Below, one piece after another: positions 19,036 to 28,871 of a stretch of DNA of 64,000 nucleotides (positions are counted from its first letter, which is position 1; each line of letters opens with the position of its first letter). The notes below the pieces were generated by a model. It saw only the letters and a list, made by a program, of their open reading frames with translations, made no database searches and was not told the origin of the DNA. Origin of the DNA: Bartonella sp. CM31XJBT (GTDB lineage: Bacteria > Pseudomonadota > Alphaproteobacteria > Rhizobiales > Rhizobiaceae); contig NZ_JAQITD010000003.1 of NCBI RefSeq assembly GCF_028618555.1, positions 1 through 64,000 on the forward strand. Reading direction: 5' to 3'. A program made the position numbers and the translations under genes.

Positions 19036-20412
19036 TCATCTTATTTCTTGGAGGGGATCAACATTAAAGTCAAAACCTTGCCCCCATAGATCATATTGAT
19101 CACGTGGGAGATCTGCATAAGGTTGGCATGAAAAGACAGCAGCATACACCTGTCTTATCATAATAGCTTGTTGACTCTCAAGGCCGCTTACGGGATCAAT
19201 GATAGGGTCGCCCACAACCATCCCTTCACGGTCTAAATAAAATCGCAACCGCACAACCGGACGGTTTTTTAAATCGCCGCCAAGCGCCACAAGTTTAAGC
19301 TTCTGTTGAATACATCCCCCCGCAATATTGACCAATGTTTGTGCCATTTTTGTGGTATCATTAATATTTTTTCTTGCACCCAAAGCTTCTGGTGTATGAG
19401 AACGTTTTGCCCCCCCTCCTTGTGACCGCGCACGATTAAGCAAATTATTTTCCTCCAGAGCTAAAATATCTTCAATGGTCTGTTTCTCTTGTTTTTTCTT
19501 GTTAAGCTTTGGCGTATTTTGATTCAATGCAGCCTCATTCTTCCTTGGAGATTTTTCGTCAAACTTTGGTTTAAACTGTGGAAGAAGAGATTTTTCTGGA
19601 AGTACAATTTTGGGCGCTTGATGAACAATCTGCTCTGCTGGTACTTTTGGGACCGTTGGAGCCAATTCTTTTGGCGATATCATCTCTTCATTTTTGTGCG
19701 CAGGCTTGAGCGCAACCTTAGAGGCATCTTCCGGCACTCTCAAAGGCATCTCAGGTGCAGCCTTGGGCGCATCCTCCGGTGCCTCCAAAGGCATCTCAGG
19801 TGCAACCTTGGGCGCATCCTCTGGTGCCTCCAAAGGCATCTCAGGTGCAACCTTGGGCGCATCCTCTGGTGCCTCCAAAGGCATCTCAGGTGCAACCTTG
19901 GGCGCATCCTCCGGTGGTGCCTCCAAAGGCATCTCAGGTGCAGCCTTGGGTGCATCCTCTGGTGCCTCCAAAGGCATCTCAGGTGCAACCTTGGGCGCAT
20001 CCTCTGTTTTTGCTTCTAATAATTCTGGTTTTGTAAGTTCTGGTGCAAATGTTTCTGATGTGTTCTCGCTTGATGGTGGCGATGCTGTTTCAACAGGACG
20101 CGGCTTTTCCTTTGGTTGAAATGGTGCAAGACTATCTATTTGTCCCTCTCCAATATGGCGTGCATCTTCTTTCTCTTGTGGCTGCATAGTTGGTTTTATG
20201 GCAGGGACAGCACGGATAGGAGCCTTCACGGCTCCTTGTTGAGAAGAAAACTCGTCCACTAAAGGAGCAAGAGTAATGGGAATTGCTTCCAATGGTTGTG
20301 GTAAAGAGACAGAGCTTGTAAACTGAATGGCTCCCCAACTGAGAAAAATGACATGGACCACAAGGGATAAAGCCAAGCCTCGTTTCATACTATGATAGGA
20401 GTCTTTGTTCAT
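19036..20412 (-). CDS. tolA: TolA-like cell envelope protein
   Basis: A 458-residue protein with a short N-terminus, one membrane anchor (about 10-30, [19 protein letters not shown]), a Pro/Glu/Ala-rich periplasmic stalk (about 90-320) and a TonB/TolA-type C-terminal domain (about 350-455: [37 protein letters not shown]). TolA transmits TolQR energy to TolB-Pal. The stalk contains six or so 15-residue repeats ([15 protein letters not shown]), unlike the Lys/Ala helix of enterobacterial TolA. Order tolQ-tolR-tolA-tolB is retained, with tolB overlapping or directly adjoining. Confidence 0.9.
   Translation of the reverse strand: MNKDSYHSMKRGLALSLVVHVIFLSWGAIQFTSSVSLPQPLEAIPITLAPLVDEFSSQQGAVKAPIRAVPAIKPTMQPQEKEDARHIGEGQIDSLAPFQPKEKPRPVETASPPSSENTSETFAPELTKPELLEAKTEDAPKVAPEMPLEAPEDAPKAAPEMPLEAPPEDAPKVAPEMPLEAPEDAPKVAPEMPLEAPEDAPKVAPEMPLEAPEDAPKAAPEMPLRVPEDASKVALKPAHKNEEMISPKELAPTVPKVPAEQIVHQAPKIVLPEKSLLPQFKPKFDEKSPRKNEAALNQNTPKLNKKKQEKQTIEDILALEENNLLNRARSQGGGAKRSHTPEALGARKNINDTTKMAQTLVNIAGGCIQQKLKLVALGGDLKNRPVVRLRFYLDREGMVVGDPIIDPVSGLESQQAIMIRQVYAAVFSCQPYADLPRDQYDLWGQGFDFNVDPLQEIR
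19730..20005 (-). repeat. Tandem 45-bp coding repeats inside tolA
   Basis: About six copies of a 45-base unit encoding [15 protein letters not shown]. One unit has an extra codon (a GGTGGT doubling near 19915). Copies differ mainly at KV versus KA. Confidence 0.9.
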
Positions 20413-20520
20413 TCTTTATGCCTTATTTATGCCTTACATTTTTTCATTTTTAATCACTCTATGCTCTTTTTAAAAAAAAATTAAAAACAACCGGTTATGC
20501 GCAATTTTATTACTTATTAT

Positions 20521-20976
20521 TTATTGTGCTAGACTTGCTAACGCAACTTGAGAAAACCCCGCTTTTTGAATATCCGCCAGCAGTTTTAATACCTGCTGAT
20601 ATTCAACAGTTTTAGCAACCCGCACAAAAACCCGTTGATCTTTTTGTGTAGCATCTGCTTCCAGAAGAGTTTTCAGGTGTGCAATCAGGGCCTGTGACGT
20701 TTCATAATAATCTTGATTAATGGCAAAGCGCCCTTGCGCGTCAAGTGAAACCGTAAGGGGTGTCTTTTGAGCTCGTACGGGACCCGCTTGACTACGAGGC
20801 AAATCTAGAGGAACACCGTTCACTAAAAGGGGAGCAGAGACCATAAAAATAATCAACAAGACCAGCATGACATCCACAAAAGGAGTGACATTGATCTCAC
20901 TCATCAGTTGGCTTCGTGAATGATGCCGCCTACGTGTATTTTTGCGAGAAGAAGAAGAAGCAACAGAAACGCCCAT
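20521..20976 (-). CDS. tolR: TolR, ExbD/TolR family
   Basis: A 151-residue protein. A basic, Ser-rich cytoplasmic N-terminus leads to SEINVTPFVDVMLVLLIIFM, the single membrane helix with the conserved proton-path Asp (about 37). The periplasmic domain then begins LPRSQAGPVRAQKTPLTVSLD. TolR works with TolQ to harness the proton gradient. AAGGAG lies 7 bases before ATG 20976, and the tolQ stop is 14 bases upstream, so the two are co-transcribed. Confidence 0.95.
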   Translation of the reverse strand: MGVSVASSSSRKNTRRRHHSRSQLMSEINVTPFVDVMLVLLIIFMVSAPLLVNGVPLDLPRSQAGPVRAQKTPLTVSLDAQGRFAINQDYYETSQALIAHLKTLLEADATQKDQRVFVRVAKTVEYQQVLKLLADIQKAGFSQVALASLAQ

Positions 20977-20990
20977 GGATAAGCTCCTTT

Positions 20991-21704
20991 TTATAAAGAG
21001 GAAGGTGCTGTGCGTGTTTCATCAATACGCCGCGATACAATTGTTGAAAATTCATCGGCAAAATTTTCTATTTGTGCAATGATGCGCGCACTTTCATGAG
21101 TCAACTTGTTATAAGCAATAACGGCTGGAATTGCTGCAAACAAACCAATAGCGGTTGCCAAAAGCGCTTCTGCAATCCCCGGCGCGACAATGGCAAGTGA
21201 TGTATTTTGAGAAGCTGAAATAGAAAGAAAAGACTCCATAATACCAATAACTGTTCCAAAAAGTCCGATAAAGGGTCCCGCGGATCCCAGTGTCGCAAGA
21301 AAACTTAATTTTGATTCTATTTTTTCACTTTCACGTCCCAGCGTCAAATCCATAGCCTTATCAATTCTGCTCTGCAAACTTTTCGATGTATGGGTCCCTT
21401 TTTCAAGAGATTTTTTCCATTCAACCATTGCTGCTATAAAAACTGCGGATATACTATTGGTGCGTTGACTTTTGCATGATGCATAAAGATCTTCTAGCGC
21501 TTTGCCGGACCAAAATGTACGTTCAAACTGCTTTATTTCACGCCGTATTCTCCGATACGTAAAAATTTTATCAAAAATAATTGCCCAACTCCAGATGGAA
21601 GCGAGCAGCAACCCAATCATAACACCTTTCACGATCCAACTCGCTTGCATAAACAAATGCAACATTCCAATTGTTTCCGGATTTGTTAGTTCACCATGCG
21701 GCAT
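20991..21704 (-). CDS. tolQ: TolQ, MotA/TolQ/ExbB proton channel family
   Basis: A 237-residue inner-membrane protein with three helices (about 20-45, 135-160, 170-195). Typical segments are WSWAIIFDKIFTYRRIRRE and LATLGSAGPFIGLFGTVIGIM then APGIAEALLATAIGLFAAIPAVIAYN. The start at 21704 (MPHGELTNPETIGMLHLFMQ) is chosen because AGAGGGAC precedes it and it gives the normal length. The open frame extends 32 codons further upstream with no family similarity. It is the first gene of the tolQRAB unit. Confidence 0.94.
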   Translation of the reverse strand: MPHGELTNPETIGMLHLFMQASWIVKGVMIGLLLASIWSWAIIFDKIFTYRRIRREIKQFERTFWSGKALEDLYASCKSQRTNSISAVFIAAMVEWKKSLEKGTHTSKSLQSRIDKAMDLTLGRESEKIESKLSFLATLGSAGPFIGLFGTVIGIMESFLSISASQNTSLAIVAPGIAEALLATAIGLFAAIPAVIAYNKLTHESARIIAQIENFADEFSTIVSRRIDETRTAPSSL

Positions 21705-22019
21705 AATTTTTGTCCCTCTAAATGAAAGGTGTATTTTTAAAAGTTTTATAAAACAGATTATTTTATAGTTTCTAAATTTAAGTAAAAACTCTAGTCTCAC
21801 ATAAATCCATGCGCTAAAACAAGACTTGTTTCTTAAATTTCCTTAAAAAGTGATGACGAGAGACATCCCTCAATGCAGGCCCCTCCTCATTTCACAACAG
21901 CATTTATGAAAAATATAACGATAAGAACTTCTCCATAAATACTATAAAAATAAAAGATATAAAAATGCATAATATAAAATCTATTATGCACCACCATCTT
22001 TACGCTTATGATAAAGAAC

Positions 22020-22262
22020 GCTAAATCATCATACGCGTTTTAAGCTTAAAATGCTGCAATAAGTCTTAGCACTTGAAAAGATTCATAAGAAGCATTTTAT
22101 TCCTTTCTTAAGTGTTTTTGTACCCACTCATCAACCCCGCTTGTGATATGTAAGAAAATGTTTTTAATTAATTCGCAGCAATAGAGCTTGAAAAGAAAAA
22201 ATCTTACAAGTTTCAGAATTATCTAAAAATTGCAACGCAATGAATTATCATTATAAATAAAT
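22020..22262 (-). repeat. Dispersed repeat R1 (reverse orientation)
   Basis: This matches the reverse complement of the copy at 26689-26950 in blocks: TGATTTATA-like end at 22253-22262, a GATATGTAAGAAAATG segment, TTCTTAAGTGTTTTTGTACC and CTTGAAAAGATTCATAAGAAG. A more decayed second copy may lie at about 22500-22705 (CTCTTATGATGTGTAAGC). Confidence 0.55.
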
Positions 22263-23380
22263 ATGTTATCATCATGAAAAATTATGCTTTGCCTCAGGCT
22301 ATTGTTTCTCTCATTCTTTAATAAGATCACACCATCGGGCAAAAAAACGACACTAAACCACCCTACCACACCTCACAACAATGCGCCTCCCCCACGCACC
22401 CCTACAAGTCCTATATAATCTAGTGTAAGTCTCATGTAATCTCATTGTGTTGTGAATTTGCCTCTTTCAATGCCTATCATCTCTCTGGCACTATGGTATA
22501 ACGTAAAAGCTTCTGTGATATGAAAAAAGCCTTTTCACGTCTTTACTTCATGAAAACCAGCTTCTTCGCTCTCTTTGCTCACTTGCGATATTTGATCGTT
22601 ATTGCATTGAGAATGATACATAAGAAACATTTTTACAATTTTTTCAATGATTTATATTGCTCTCTTATGATGTGTAAGCAAATGATTTTAATTGTTTCAA
22701 CATGAACAGATTTGAAATGCAAAGTATTTTATTCCTCTATTAGGGTTTGTGCCCGTGAGAAGTGATAATTTATCTTTCTAAGTCAATATATTATATAGAA
22801 TAATATGCTTTTGAAACTTTAAATCAAGAATGCATTTCTGCTTTGTATACATTGATCTCTCACTCATTTACTACGCTTAGAAGCGCACATAAAGTGATGC
22901 ATTATAGATAGAAATGGATAAAACACGTGCTCTTGTGATGCCAAATGACAGTCCAATAAAAAAACAAATCAAATTGCTTAAAAACACCCTTTGGGTGTTT
23001 TGAGACAATTTTCGACCTAATGGCTTATTATCACTTTATTGCAATATTGCGCTGGGTATGTGCATTTTTATAAAAACAAATCTTAATCCATTTTTTATTT
23101 ATTTTTTTTGTACTTTTCGCTGTTTTCCGATGCCAACAAACCTTTCTTCAAAAGAAAGAAAATATCTTGAGTTTATAACAGAAAATGGATGAGGCGTGTT
23201 TAATTTTGTGAAATATCATCTTCAATTTATTGTAGTGTTGTAGCAGAGCTGTTTTCTTTTGCTGTATCGTGTAACCTTGTTGGAAAACATTTAGGCTATG
23301 ATAAATGTATAGTTTTAGATTGTAGATTACTTTATATCTGCCGATCTCTCCTAAAGCTGCTGGTTCAATGAATAATACTT
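22263..23380. other. Long intergenic region between tolQ and ybgC
   Basis: AT-rich, with no gene recognised. It holds a possible decayed R1 copy (about 22500-22705) and a strong hairpin at 22981-23001. In compact alphaproteobacterial genomes ybgC normally adjoins tolQ, so this 1.7 kb spacer (with the R1 copy) is an insertion or decay zone. Confidence 0.45.
22981..23001 (-). terminator. Intrinsic terminator-like hairpin
   Basis: A perfect stem AAAACACCC / GGGTGTTTT with a 3-base loop. On minus it is followed by a T run (GTTTTTAAGC); on plus by GTTTTGAGAC. It could end the ybgC transcript. Confidence 0.55.
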
Positions 23381-23821
23381 TTAACCAAGAATTTTTGCAA
23401 AAAGTTCTTTGGGTAAACGTCGCGGTTTTGCCTCCTCATTAATCAGAGCAATTTCAACTTTGGCTGTTACCAACGTGGTCATCTCATGCAAAATAGATTG
23501 CTCCATAAAAAAGCGTGCCCCTTGGATATGAGTAACACGTGTTTTAACGACTAAAAGATTATCAATTTTAGCTGGTCTTGAAAAATTAATTTCCATATGA
23601 CGAACAACAAAAAACAGTTTTTCTCCCTCAACCCCTGCTGCTAACATCTTATTATTAAAACCGGCATCTCGTAAAAACTCTGAACGTCCTCGTTCAAAAA
23701 ACTCAAGATAACGCGCATGATAAACCACACCGGAAAAATCTGTATCAGCAACATAAACGCGGACCTGAAAATTATGAAAAGCGTTTGTATGATTGCTCTT
23801 AAAAGGTGTTATTTCTGTCAT
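23381..23821 (-). CDS. ybgC: Tol-Pal associated acyl-CoA thioesterase YbgC
   Basis: A hot-dog fold thioesterase of about 146 residues with the signature VYVADTDFSGVVYHARYLEFFERGRSEFL (catalytic Asp in the DTDFSG loop). The start is uncertain: ATG 23821 gives MTEITPFKSN, and an in-frame ATG at 23845 would add MILWGMKS without a clear ribosome site. YbgC is the usual first gene of the tol cluster. Here it is split from tolQ by about 1.7 kb. Confidence 0.9.
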   Translation of the reverse strand: MTEITPFKSNHTNAFHNFQVRVYVADTDFSGVVYHARYLEFFERGRSEFLRDAGFNNKMLAAGVEGEKLFFVVRHMEINFSRPAKIDNLLVVKTRVTHIQGARFFMEQSILHEMTTLVTAKVEIALINEEAKPRRLPKELFAKILG

Positions 23822-24045
23822 CGACTTCATGCCCCATAAAATCATCTAATATAGCTAATATAGCAAATTGTTTATCAATCAAAAGATTGAACACATTTTT
23901 GTGTTGAAGTTGTGGAAAGCAAAAGCAAAAAACCCTCAATAGTGCCAAACTTTTTCGACCAGAATATGTTAAAGGAAGCACGTCTCTTGTATTTTATGAC
24001 CTTGCTATAAAATGTTCAAATAGTTTCTTTTAATGAAGAAATGCC

Positions 24046-25140
24046 TTAGTCATCTTCCCCATCCCATAAAGACGTCTGAAGTAATGAATTGTCTTGAGCA
24101 TCAGAAAGTTGAGAACGCCTTTGTATAGACGTTGTAGAAGCTGGAGCAGAAAGCCCTAAATGGCTCCAAGCCTTTTCAGTTAGAATGCGTCCACGAGCGG
24201 TTCTTTGAATAAAACCTTGTTGGAGCAAATACGGTTCAACAATATCTTCAATGGCATCGCGTGGTTCTGATAAAGCAGCAGCAATCGTTTCAATCCCCAC
24301 CGGTCCCCCTAAAAAAGTTTCCGCAATCAGAAGCAAGTAGCGACGGTCAAGCGGATCAAGACCAAGATGATCGACCTCAAGGCGCGAAAGCGCTTCATCG
24401 GCGATTTTTTGGTCAATTTGTTTTGCTTGTTTAACCAAAGCAAAATCACAAACGCGCCGTAAAAGCCGTCCGGCAATACGAGGGGTCCCCCGTGCTCGGC
24501 GTGCAATTTCATGGGCACCATCATCACTAATCTTGACGGCAAAAAGCCGCGCATTACGCTGCACAATATATTCCAATTCTTCTATCGTATAAAAATTGAG
24601 ACGAATTGGGATGCCAAAACGGTCTCTCAGCGGTGTGGTCAAAAGCCCCAAACGTGTGGTTGCCGCTACCAAAGTAAATTTAGCCAGATCAATTTTCACC
24701 GAGCGTGCGGCCGGCCCCTCCCCAATGATCAAATCCAGTTGATAATCTTCCATGGCTGGATAAAGAATTTCCTCAATCGCCGGATTTAAGCGATGAATTT
24801 CATCAATAAACAAGACATCACGTTCTTCAAGATTGGTCAAGAGAGCGGCTAAATCTCCTGCTTTAGCGATGACCGGCCCTGAAGTAGAGCGAAAATTAAC
24901 GCCTAATTCTTTTGCCATAATCTGTGAAAGCGTTGTTTTTCCCAACCCCGGTGGCCCTACAAACAAAACGTGATCCAGCGCTTCTTGCCGCGTTTTTGCT
25001 GCTTCAATAAATATTTTTAAATTAGCCCGTGCCGCTTCTTGACCAATAAAGTCATCGAGAACTTGTGGTCTTAAGGAACGATCTGGATCGTTAGGAAGGG
25101 AGGCGGAACCCAGAAGGCGTTTATCTTCATCTTTATGCAT
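24046..25140 (-). CDS. ruvB: Holliday junction branch-migration helicase RuvB
   Basis: A 364-residue AAA+ motor. Walker A is [17 protein letters not shown] (about 59-75), Walker [16 protein letters not shown] (about 110), sensor 1 is [20 protein letters not shown], and the C-terminal winged helix includes [12 protein letters not shown]. RuvB drives branch migration with RuvA. The C-terminal tail after about 330 is a variable extension. It follows ruvA by 13 bases. Confidence 0.97.
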   Translation of the reverse strand: MHKDEDKRLLGSASLPNDPDRSLRPQVLDDFIGQEAARANLKIFIEAAKTRQEALDHVLFVGPPGLGKTTLSQIMAKELGVNFRSTSGPVIAKAGDLAALLTNLEERDVLFIDEIHRLNPAIEEILYPAMEDYQLDLIIGEGPAARSVKIDLAKFTLVAATTRLGLLTTPLRDRFGIPIRLNFYTIEELEYIVQRNARLFAVKISDDGAHEIARRARGTPRIAGRLLRRVCDFALVKQAKQIDQKIADEALSRLEVDHLGLDPLDRRYLLLIAETFLGGPVGIETIAAALSEPRDAIEDIVEPYLLQQGFIQRTARGRILTEKAWSHLGLSAPASTTSIQRRSQLSDAQDNSLLQTSLWDGEDD

Positions 25141-25153
25141 TGTTACCTTGATT

Positions 25154-25768
25154 TTAAGTAGGAGAAGAAAGCAATTTGAGACTATGGCGGATCAGCAGGG
25201 CAGAAGAAACAGTTTCCCCCTCAAGAGCGTTCATCGCAAGAGCAAGAGCACGGGATGCATGCTCCCGTTCAAACCCTAGCTTCATCAACGCGGAAAGCGC
25301 ATCATGCGCAGGTTGATTGGTCATCTCACGCTGAGAAACCGAAACAGTCTTGAGCGCTTGTTCAAAGGGGAGTGTTTTACTTTTCAACTCACCCACAATT
25401 CTTTCACTGACTTTTTTACCAACGCCCGGCGCTCGACTAATCATCGCAACATCGTTTAAGGCAATAGCCTGTGCAAGTTCATCTGGCGATAAAGTACCCA
25501 AGATTGCCAAAGCAACCTTTGCCCCTACTCCAGGAACATTTTGTAGAAGACAAAACCACTCCTGTTCAGCTCTTGTAGCAAAACCAAAAAGGCGGATTGC
25601 GTCTTCCCGAACATGCGTTTCAATAAAAAGGCTTAACGCCTCCCCAACAGAGGGTAAAGAAGGACGCAGCCGATTTGACACAAAAACAACATAACCCACA
25701 CCGTGCACATCAAGAAGGATATGATCATCAAAGATATGTTCAAGAGTGCCCTTTAATTTGCCAATCAT
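25154..25768 (-). CDS. ruvA: Holliday junction binding protein RuvA
   Basis: A 204-residue protein: OB domain ([20 protein letters not shown]), helix-hairpin-helix region with [20 protein letters not shown] and [16 protein letters not shown], and the C-terminal RuvB-binding domain (about 155-204). ATG 25768 gives the standard MIGKL start and has GGGGTGG upstream. The longer open frame upstream encodes a hydrophobic run unrelated to RuvA. It lies 13 bases after ruvC. Confidence 0.96.
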   Translation of the reverse strand: MIGKLKGTLEHIFDDHILLDVHGVGYVVFVSNRLRPSLPSVGEALSLFIETHVREDAIRLFGFATRAEQEWFCLLQNVPGVGAKVALAILGTLSPDELAQAIALNDVAMISRAPGVGKKVSERIVGELKSKTLPFEQALKTVSVSQREMTNQPAHDALSALMKLGFEREHASRALALAMNALEGETVSSALLIRHSLKLLSSPT

Positions 25769-25781
25769 GTTGCCACCCCAC

Positions 25782-26297
25782 TCATATCGCCTTCCTTGCC
25801 TGATAAGATAGGTCAATACTGTTACGGTGCATACTATGACAAAGAGCAAGAGCAAGAGCATCAGCCGCATCACTGCTATCAAATTCAGCCCGTGGGAGGA
25901 GAACTTTGACCATCATATGGATTTGTTCTTTAGCCCCATGTCCAACACCAATAACCGATTTTTTCACTTTGTTGGGCGCATATTCAAAAACAGGAAGATT
26001 TGCTTGCGCAGGAACCAGCAGTGCAATTGCACGTGCTTGCCCAAGTTTTAAAGTTGCTGTAGCATCTTTGTTGACAAACACATGTTCTACAGCGGCTTCA
26101 TGGGGCATAAATTGATGCACAACCTCTGAAAGACCTTTGTGGATCTGACATAGTCTGGAAGCCAGCTCACACTTTACATCAGAAGAAACCGTCCCTGCTG
26201 CAATAAACTGAAGACGATTACCCGCAACATCGATAACGCCCCACCCTGTACGCCGTAATCCGGGATCAATGCCTATAATACGAATCGTCTCTGCCAT
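25782..26297 (-). CDS. ruvC: Holliday junction resolvase RuvC
   Basis: A 171-residue RNase H-fold nuclease with the first catalytic Asp in [17 protein letters not shown], the second acidic residue in EHVFVNKD, and the C-terminal pair in [15 protein letters not shown]. RuvC cleaves Holliday junctions bound by RuvAB. It is the first gene of the ruvCAB unit. The C-terminus extends a little past the usual CHS end, overlapping nothing else. A decayed copy of its 5' end lies 1 kb upstream. Confidence 0.96.
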   Translation of the reverse strand: MAETIRIIGIDPGLRRTGWGVIDVAGNRLQFIAAGTVSSDVKCELASRLCQIHKGLSEVVHQFMPHEAAVEHVFVNKDATATLKLGQARAIALLVPAQANLPVFEYAPNKVKKSVIGVGHGAKEQIHMMVKVLLPRAEFDSSDAADALALALCHSMHRNSIDLSYQARKAI

Positions 26298-26688
26298 AAA
26301 CTACAGTCTATACACTTTTCCCCCCTGTGAATAAAGATGTGAATAAAGACAAGACCACAAAGAAAACAACAACCCAAGACAAAACCAGTAAAAAGATAAT
26401 CATCCCCCCAAATTTATACAATTATAACACGCAACGAACAGCATCTTTATGAAGCATAACTGAAATCAATCAAAACCATTCACACACCACAAGCAAGCAC
26501 CCTCTAAAGCATAAAAATTCCCTTTCTATATCATATCCAATGCCATAACGGTTAAACATCGCAAGCGAGCAAATAGATCAGTGCTGGATTGCACATTCAT
26601 AAGTATAAAGAGGCTATGAAACAGATGCTACACACTTTGCGAAAACTTTTTACATTATAGCATGGCGCTACCATAACAAGACAACACG

Positions 26689-26950
26689 TTGATTTATAAA
26701 GATAATTAATTATTTTGTATGTTGCATAAGAATCCCGAATATCCTAAGATTTTCTCATTACAAATCTGTTTATATTGAAGCAATCAAAACCATTCTCTTA
26801 CATATGAAACGTGGGATTGCCGTATAGAGTGAAACTGTACAAGAAAGGACTAAAAATAATGCTTCTAATGAATTGTCTCAAGTTCCAAAGGCTGCCGCAA
26901 CATTGGGGACTGGCAAAGATGATGATAGTGCCGGCTTTCTCCTTTGCAAG
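26689..26950 (+). repeat. Dispersed repeat R1 (forward orientation)
   Basis: It begins TTGATTTATAAAGATAATTA and ends in ACTGGCAAAGATGATGATAG followed by TGCCGGCTT. It shares the landmarks GAGAATCCCGAAT-like, AAACTGTACAAGAAAGGACT and GCAACATTGGGGACTGGCAA with copies at 44402-44662, 47556-47797 and 62857-63105. It is non-coding. Confidence 0.7.
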
Positions 26951-27319
26951 CATAAAGATGAGAGAGGCTCAACGGATGTGAATAAGAACTGAGAAATATT
27001 TTTGAATATACTCATCACACCACAATGACATTGCGTAGAGAGGGACATTGCATAGAGAGGGACATTGCATAGGGGCACAGAGAGCCTATAGGACATTCAT
27101 TATATGGCACTATATGGCACTTTATTTTGGATATTTTATTTTACGCGAGGGAAAATACCTTCCATTCAAAACAAAAGAAGCCCAAAAACTGTAACAATGT
27201 GTATCATCCTCATAACACACACTTTACAGCAGCTTTATAGGCATAAATTATAGAGCATAAATAAATTGATGTACAAGCCCCTACTCTATCTTAGAGCCAG
27301 ATCATTATCATAACCAAAA
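26951..27319. other. Intergenic stretch containing a minisatellite
   Basis: No gene. It contains the 17-bp tandem repeat at 27027-27075. The rest is AT-rich and unassigned. Confidence 0.4.
27027..27075. repeat. Three tandem copies of a 17-bp unit
   Basis: The unit GACATTGCGTAGAGAGG is followed by two GACATTGCATAG-type units. It resembles a small VNTR. Confidence 0.75.
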
Positions 27320-27445
27320 CAAAATCACACGATAGATCAACAGAAAGTGTTCCAGCTGCAATCAACCAAAGCCGATTTCCCACAAAACCAACCATACTCC
27401 ATCCCATGCCATAATTTACAATCAATACCTATATCCTTCAGCTAT
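27320..27445 (-). pseudogene. Decayed copy of the 5' end of ruvC
   Basis: Aligned with 26160-26300, it keeps the blocks for the AGT(V/F)-type stretch (GTTCCAGCTGCAATCAACC), CGATTTCCC, CCAACCATACTCCATCCC and CAATACCTATA. Substitutions and indels abolish the frame. It lies upstream of the intact gene. Confidence 0.55.
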
Positions 27446-27589
27446 AAGCTCAAGATATTTCCTACGCTCAAATAGAAATTAGGCAGAAAAAAGCACTCTA
27501 GATTAGTTTTAGTTGTGAAATTTCGGTTGTAAAAAAAAATGGGTATACTGCTCTAAATATCGCAAGAAAGAAGCAAGGAGCTATTATTC
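27446..27589. other. Unassigned spacer
   Basis: AT-rich, with nothing recognised. Confidence 0.3.
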
Positions 27590-27885
27590 TCAGCACGCCA
27601 AAAAGCTGTTTTGAGTAATTCGATTTATTTTCCCACTAGATTATCATCGTTCAAGATAAAGCCGCCGCTTATTGACCAAAGTGCTTAAACTATAGCAGCA
27701 TCTCTAAATGAAAAAAATGCACGCTTCTAAACGCAATGAATGAGAAACAAATTGGCGAAAAACTTCTGGCAATTCATGCCAATGAGGGGTCTCAAGTTCT
27801 AATGCTCGGTGTATGAAGTGACACTTTTACAATTTCTTTTTTTTATTTGTTCTGATGACATTTCCCCTTCGCACAAAGCAAGGGA
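27590..27885 (-). pseudogene. Second, more decayed tandem copy of the rcdA 3' end
   Basis: It matches 27892-28173 and 28174-28450 (CGCCAAAAAGCTGTTTTGAG, CGCTTCTAAACGCAATGAATG, GGCGAAAAACTTCTGGCAAT), but the region corresponding to the AGWETAASCALEDD codons is scrambled. It lies furthest from the intact gene and is the most diverged. Confidence 0.7.
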
Positions 27886-27891
27886 GTACCT

Positions 27892-28173
27892 CTAAGAACG
27901 CCCAAAGGCTGTTTTGAGCAATTCGATTTGTTTTCCCACTGGATTATCATCTTCTAGAGCACAGGAGGCCGCAGTTTCCCACCCAGCACGCATATAGGTT
28001 ATCCGCGCTTCTAAACGCAATGAATGAGAAACAAATTGGCGAAAAACTTCTGGCAATTCATGCCAATGCGGGGTTTCAAGTTCCAATGCTCAGTGTATGA
28101 AGTGACACTTTTACAATTTCTTTTTATTTGTTCTGATGACATTTCCCCTTCGCACAAAGCAAGGGGAGTACCT
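27892..28173 (-). pseudogene. First tandem copy of the rcdA 3' end
   Basis: Encodes an LETPHWHELPEVFRQFVSHS segment and the AGWETAASCALEDDNPVGK segment to the FGRS end, nearly identical to the end of rcdA. Upstream codons are broken: a base missing in GCTCAGTG, and loss of the EREGE codons. The period with the parent gene is about 285 bp. Confidence 0.8.
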
Positions 28174-28692
28174 CTAAGAACGCCCAAAGGCTGTTTTGAG
28201 CAATTCGATTTGTTTTCCCACTGGATTATCATCTTCTAGAGCACAGGAGGCCGCAGTTTCCCACCCAGCACGCATATAGGTTATCCGCGCTTCTAAACGC
28301 AATGAATGAGAAACAAATTGGCGAAAAATTTCTGGCAATTCATGCCAATGCGGGGTTTCAAGTTCCAATGTCGGTGTATGAAGTGACACTTTTACAATTT
28401 CTTTTTTTATTTGTTCTGATGACATTTCCCCTTCACGCTCTGCGCGAAGAAGAAGGAGTTGAGAAGCAATTTGCATAAGTCGTGTACTTAAATACATAGC
28501 CTCTTTCGCATAAACTGCAGAAACCTCTGCCGAAAGAGAGCGTGCTACTAATTTCCCTTCTGAGTCAATATACGCTGCGGTTTCTTCAATCAGCGCCATT
28601 GTTTCTTCATAGAGACGATTAAAAGCATTTTCAAAAGCATTATGCTCAATCATGATAATAGGTTCATCATATGGACGTTTATGTACACTCAC
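28174..28692 (-). CDS. rcdA: DUF1465 family protein (RcdA-like)
   Basis: A 172-residue helical protein with the family segments YEETMALIEETAAYIDSEGK, AKEAMYLSTRLMQIASQLL and HWHELPEIFRQFVSHSLRLE. DUF1465 is the RcdA family, an adaptor that helps ClpXP degrade CtrA at the G1-S transition in Caulobacter. GTG 28692 is preferred, with TTGGAG nine bases upstream; an ATG at 28653 is a shorter option. The C-terminus ends DNPVGKQIELLKTAFGRS. Two truncated copies of the 3' end lie directly downstream. Confidence 0.85.
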   Translation of the reverse strand: MSVHKRPYDEPIIMIEHNAFENAFNRLYEETMALIEETAAYIDSEGKLVARSLSAEVSAVYAKEAMYLSTRLMQIASQLLLLRAEREGEMSSEQIKKEIVKVSLHTPTLELETPHWHELPEIFRQFVSHSLRLEARITYMRAGWETAASCALEDDNPVGKQIELLKTAFGRS

Positions 28693-28871
28693 GCTTTTAT
28701 ACTCCAAGTATCAGCACAAAATTATACCACTCAACGAACAGAGTATTAAAAAGTTTCTTTTGTTGCTGTATAGAACGCTTTTTTTAAAACTGCTACCTCT
28801 TTTAATTTTTTTGCGCAACGCACTTTTTATACTAAGGTTAACGTGCCCAATAAACACTATAGGAATGTTTT

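Noticed and set aside
19489-20119. Plus-strand open frames opposite tolA
   Set aside because: Same cause: the 45-bp repeat is open in several frames. TolA on minus has the anchor and C-terminal domain.
26878-27096. A 72-codon minus-strand open frame
   Set aside because: It runs through R1 and the 17-bp tandem repeat; repetitive composition and no ribosome site.
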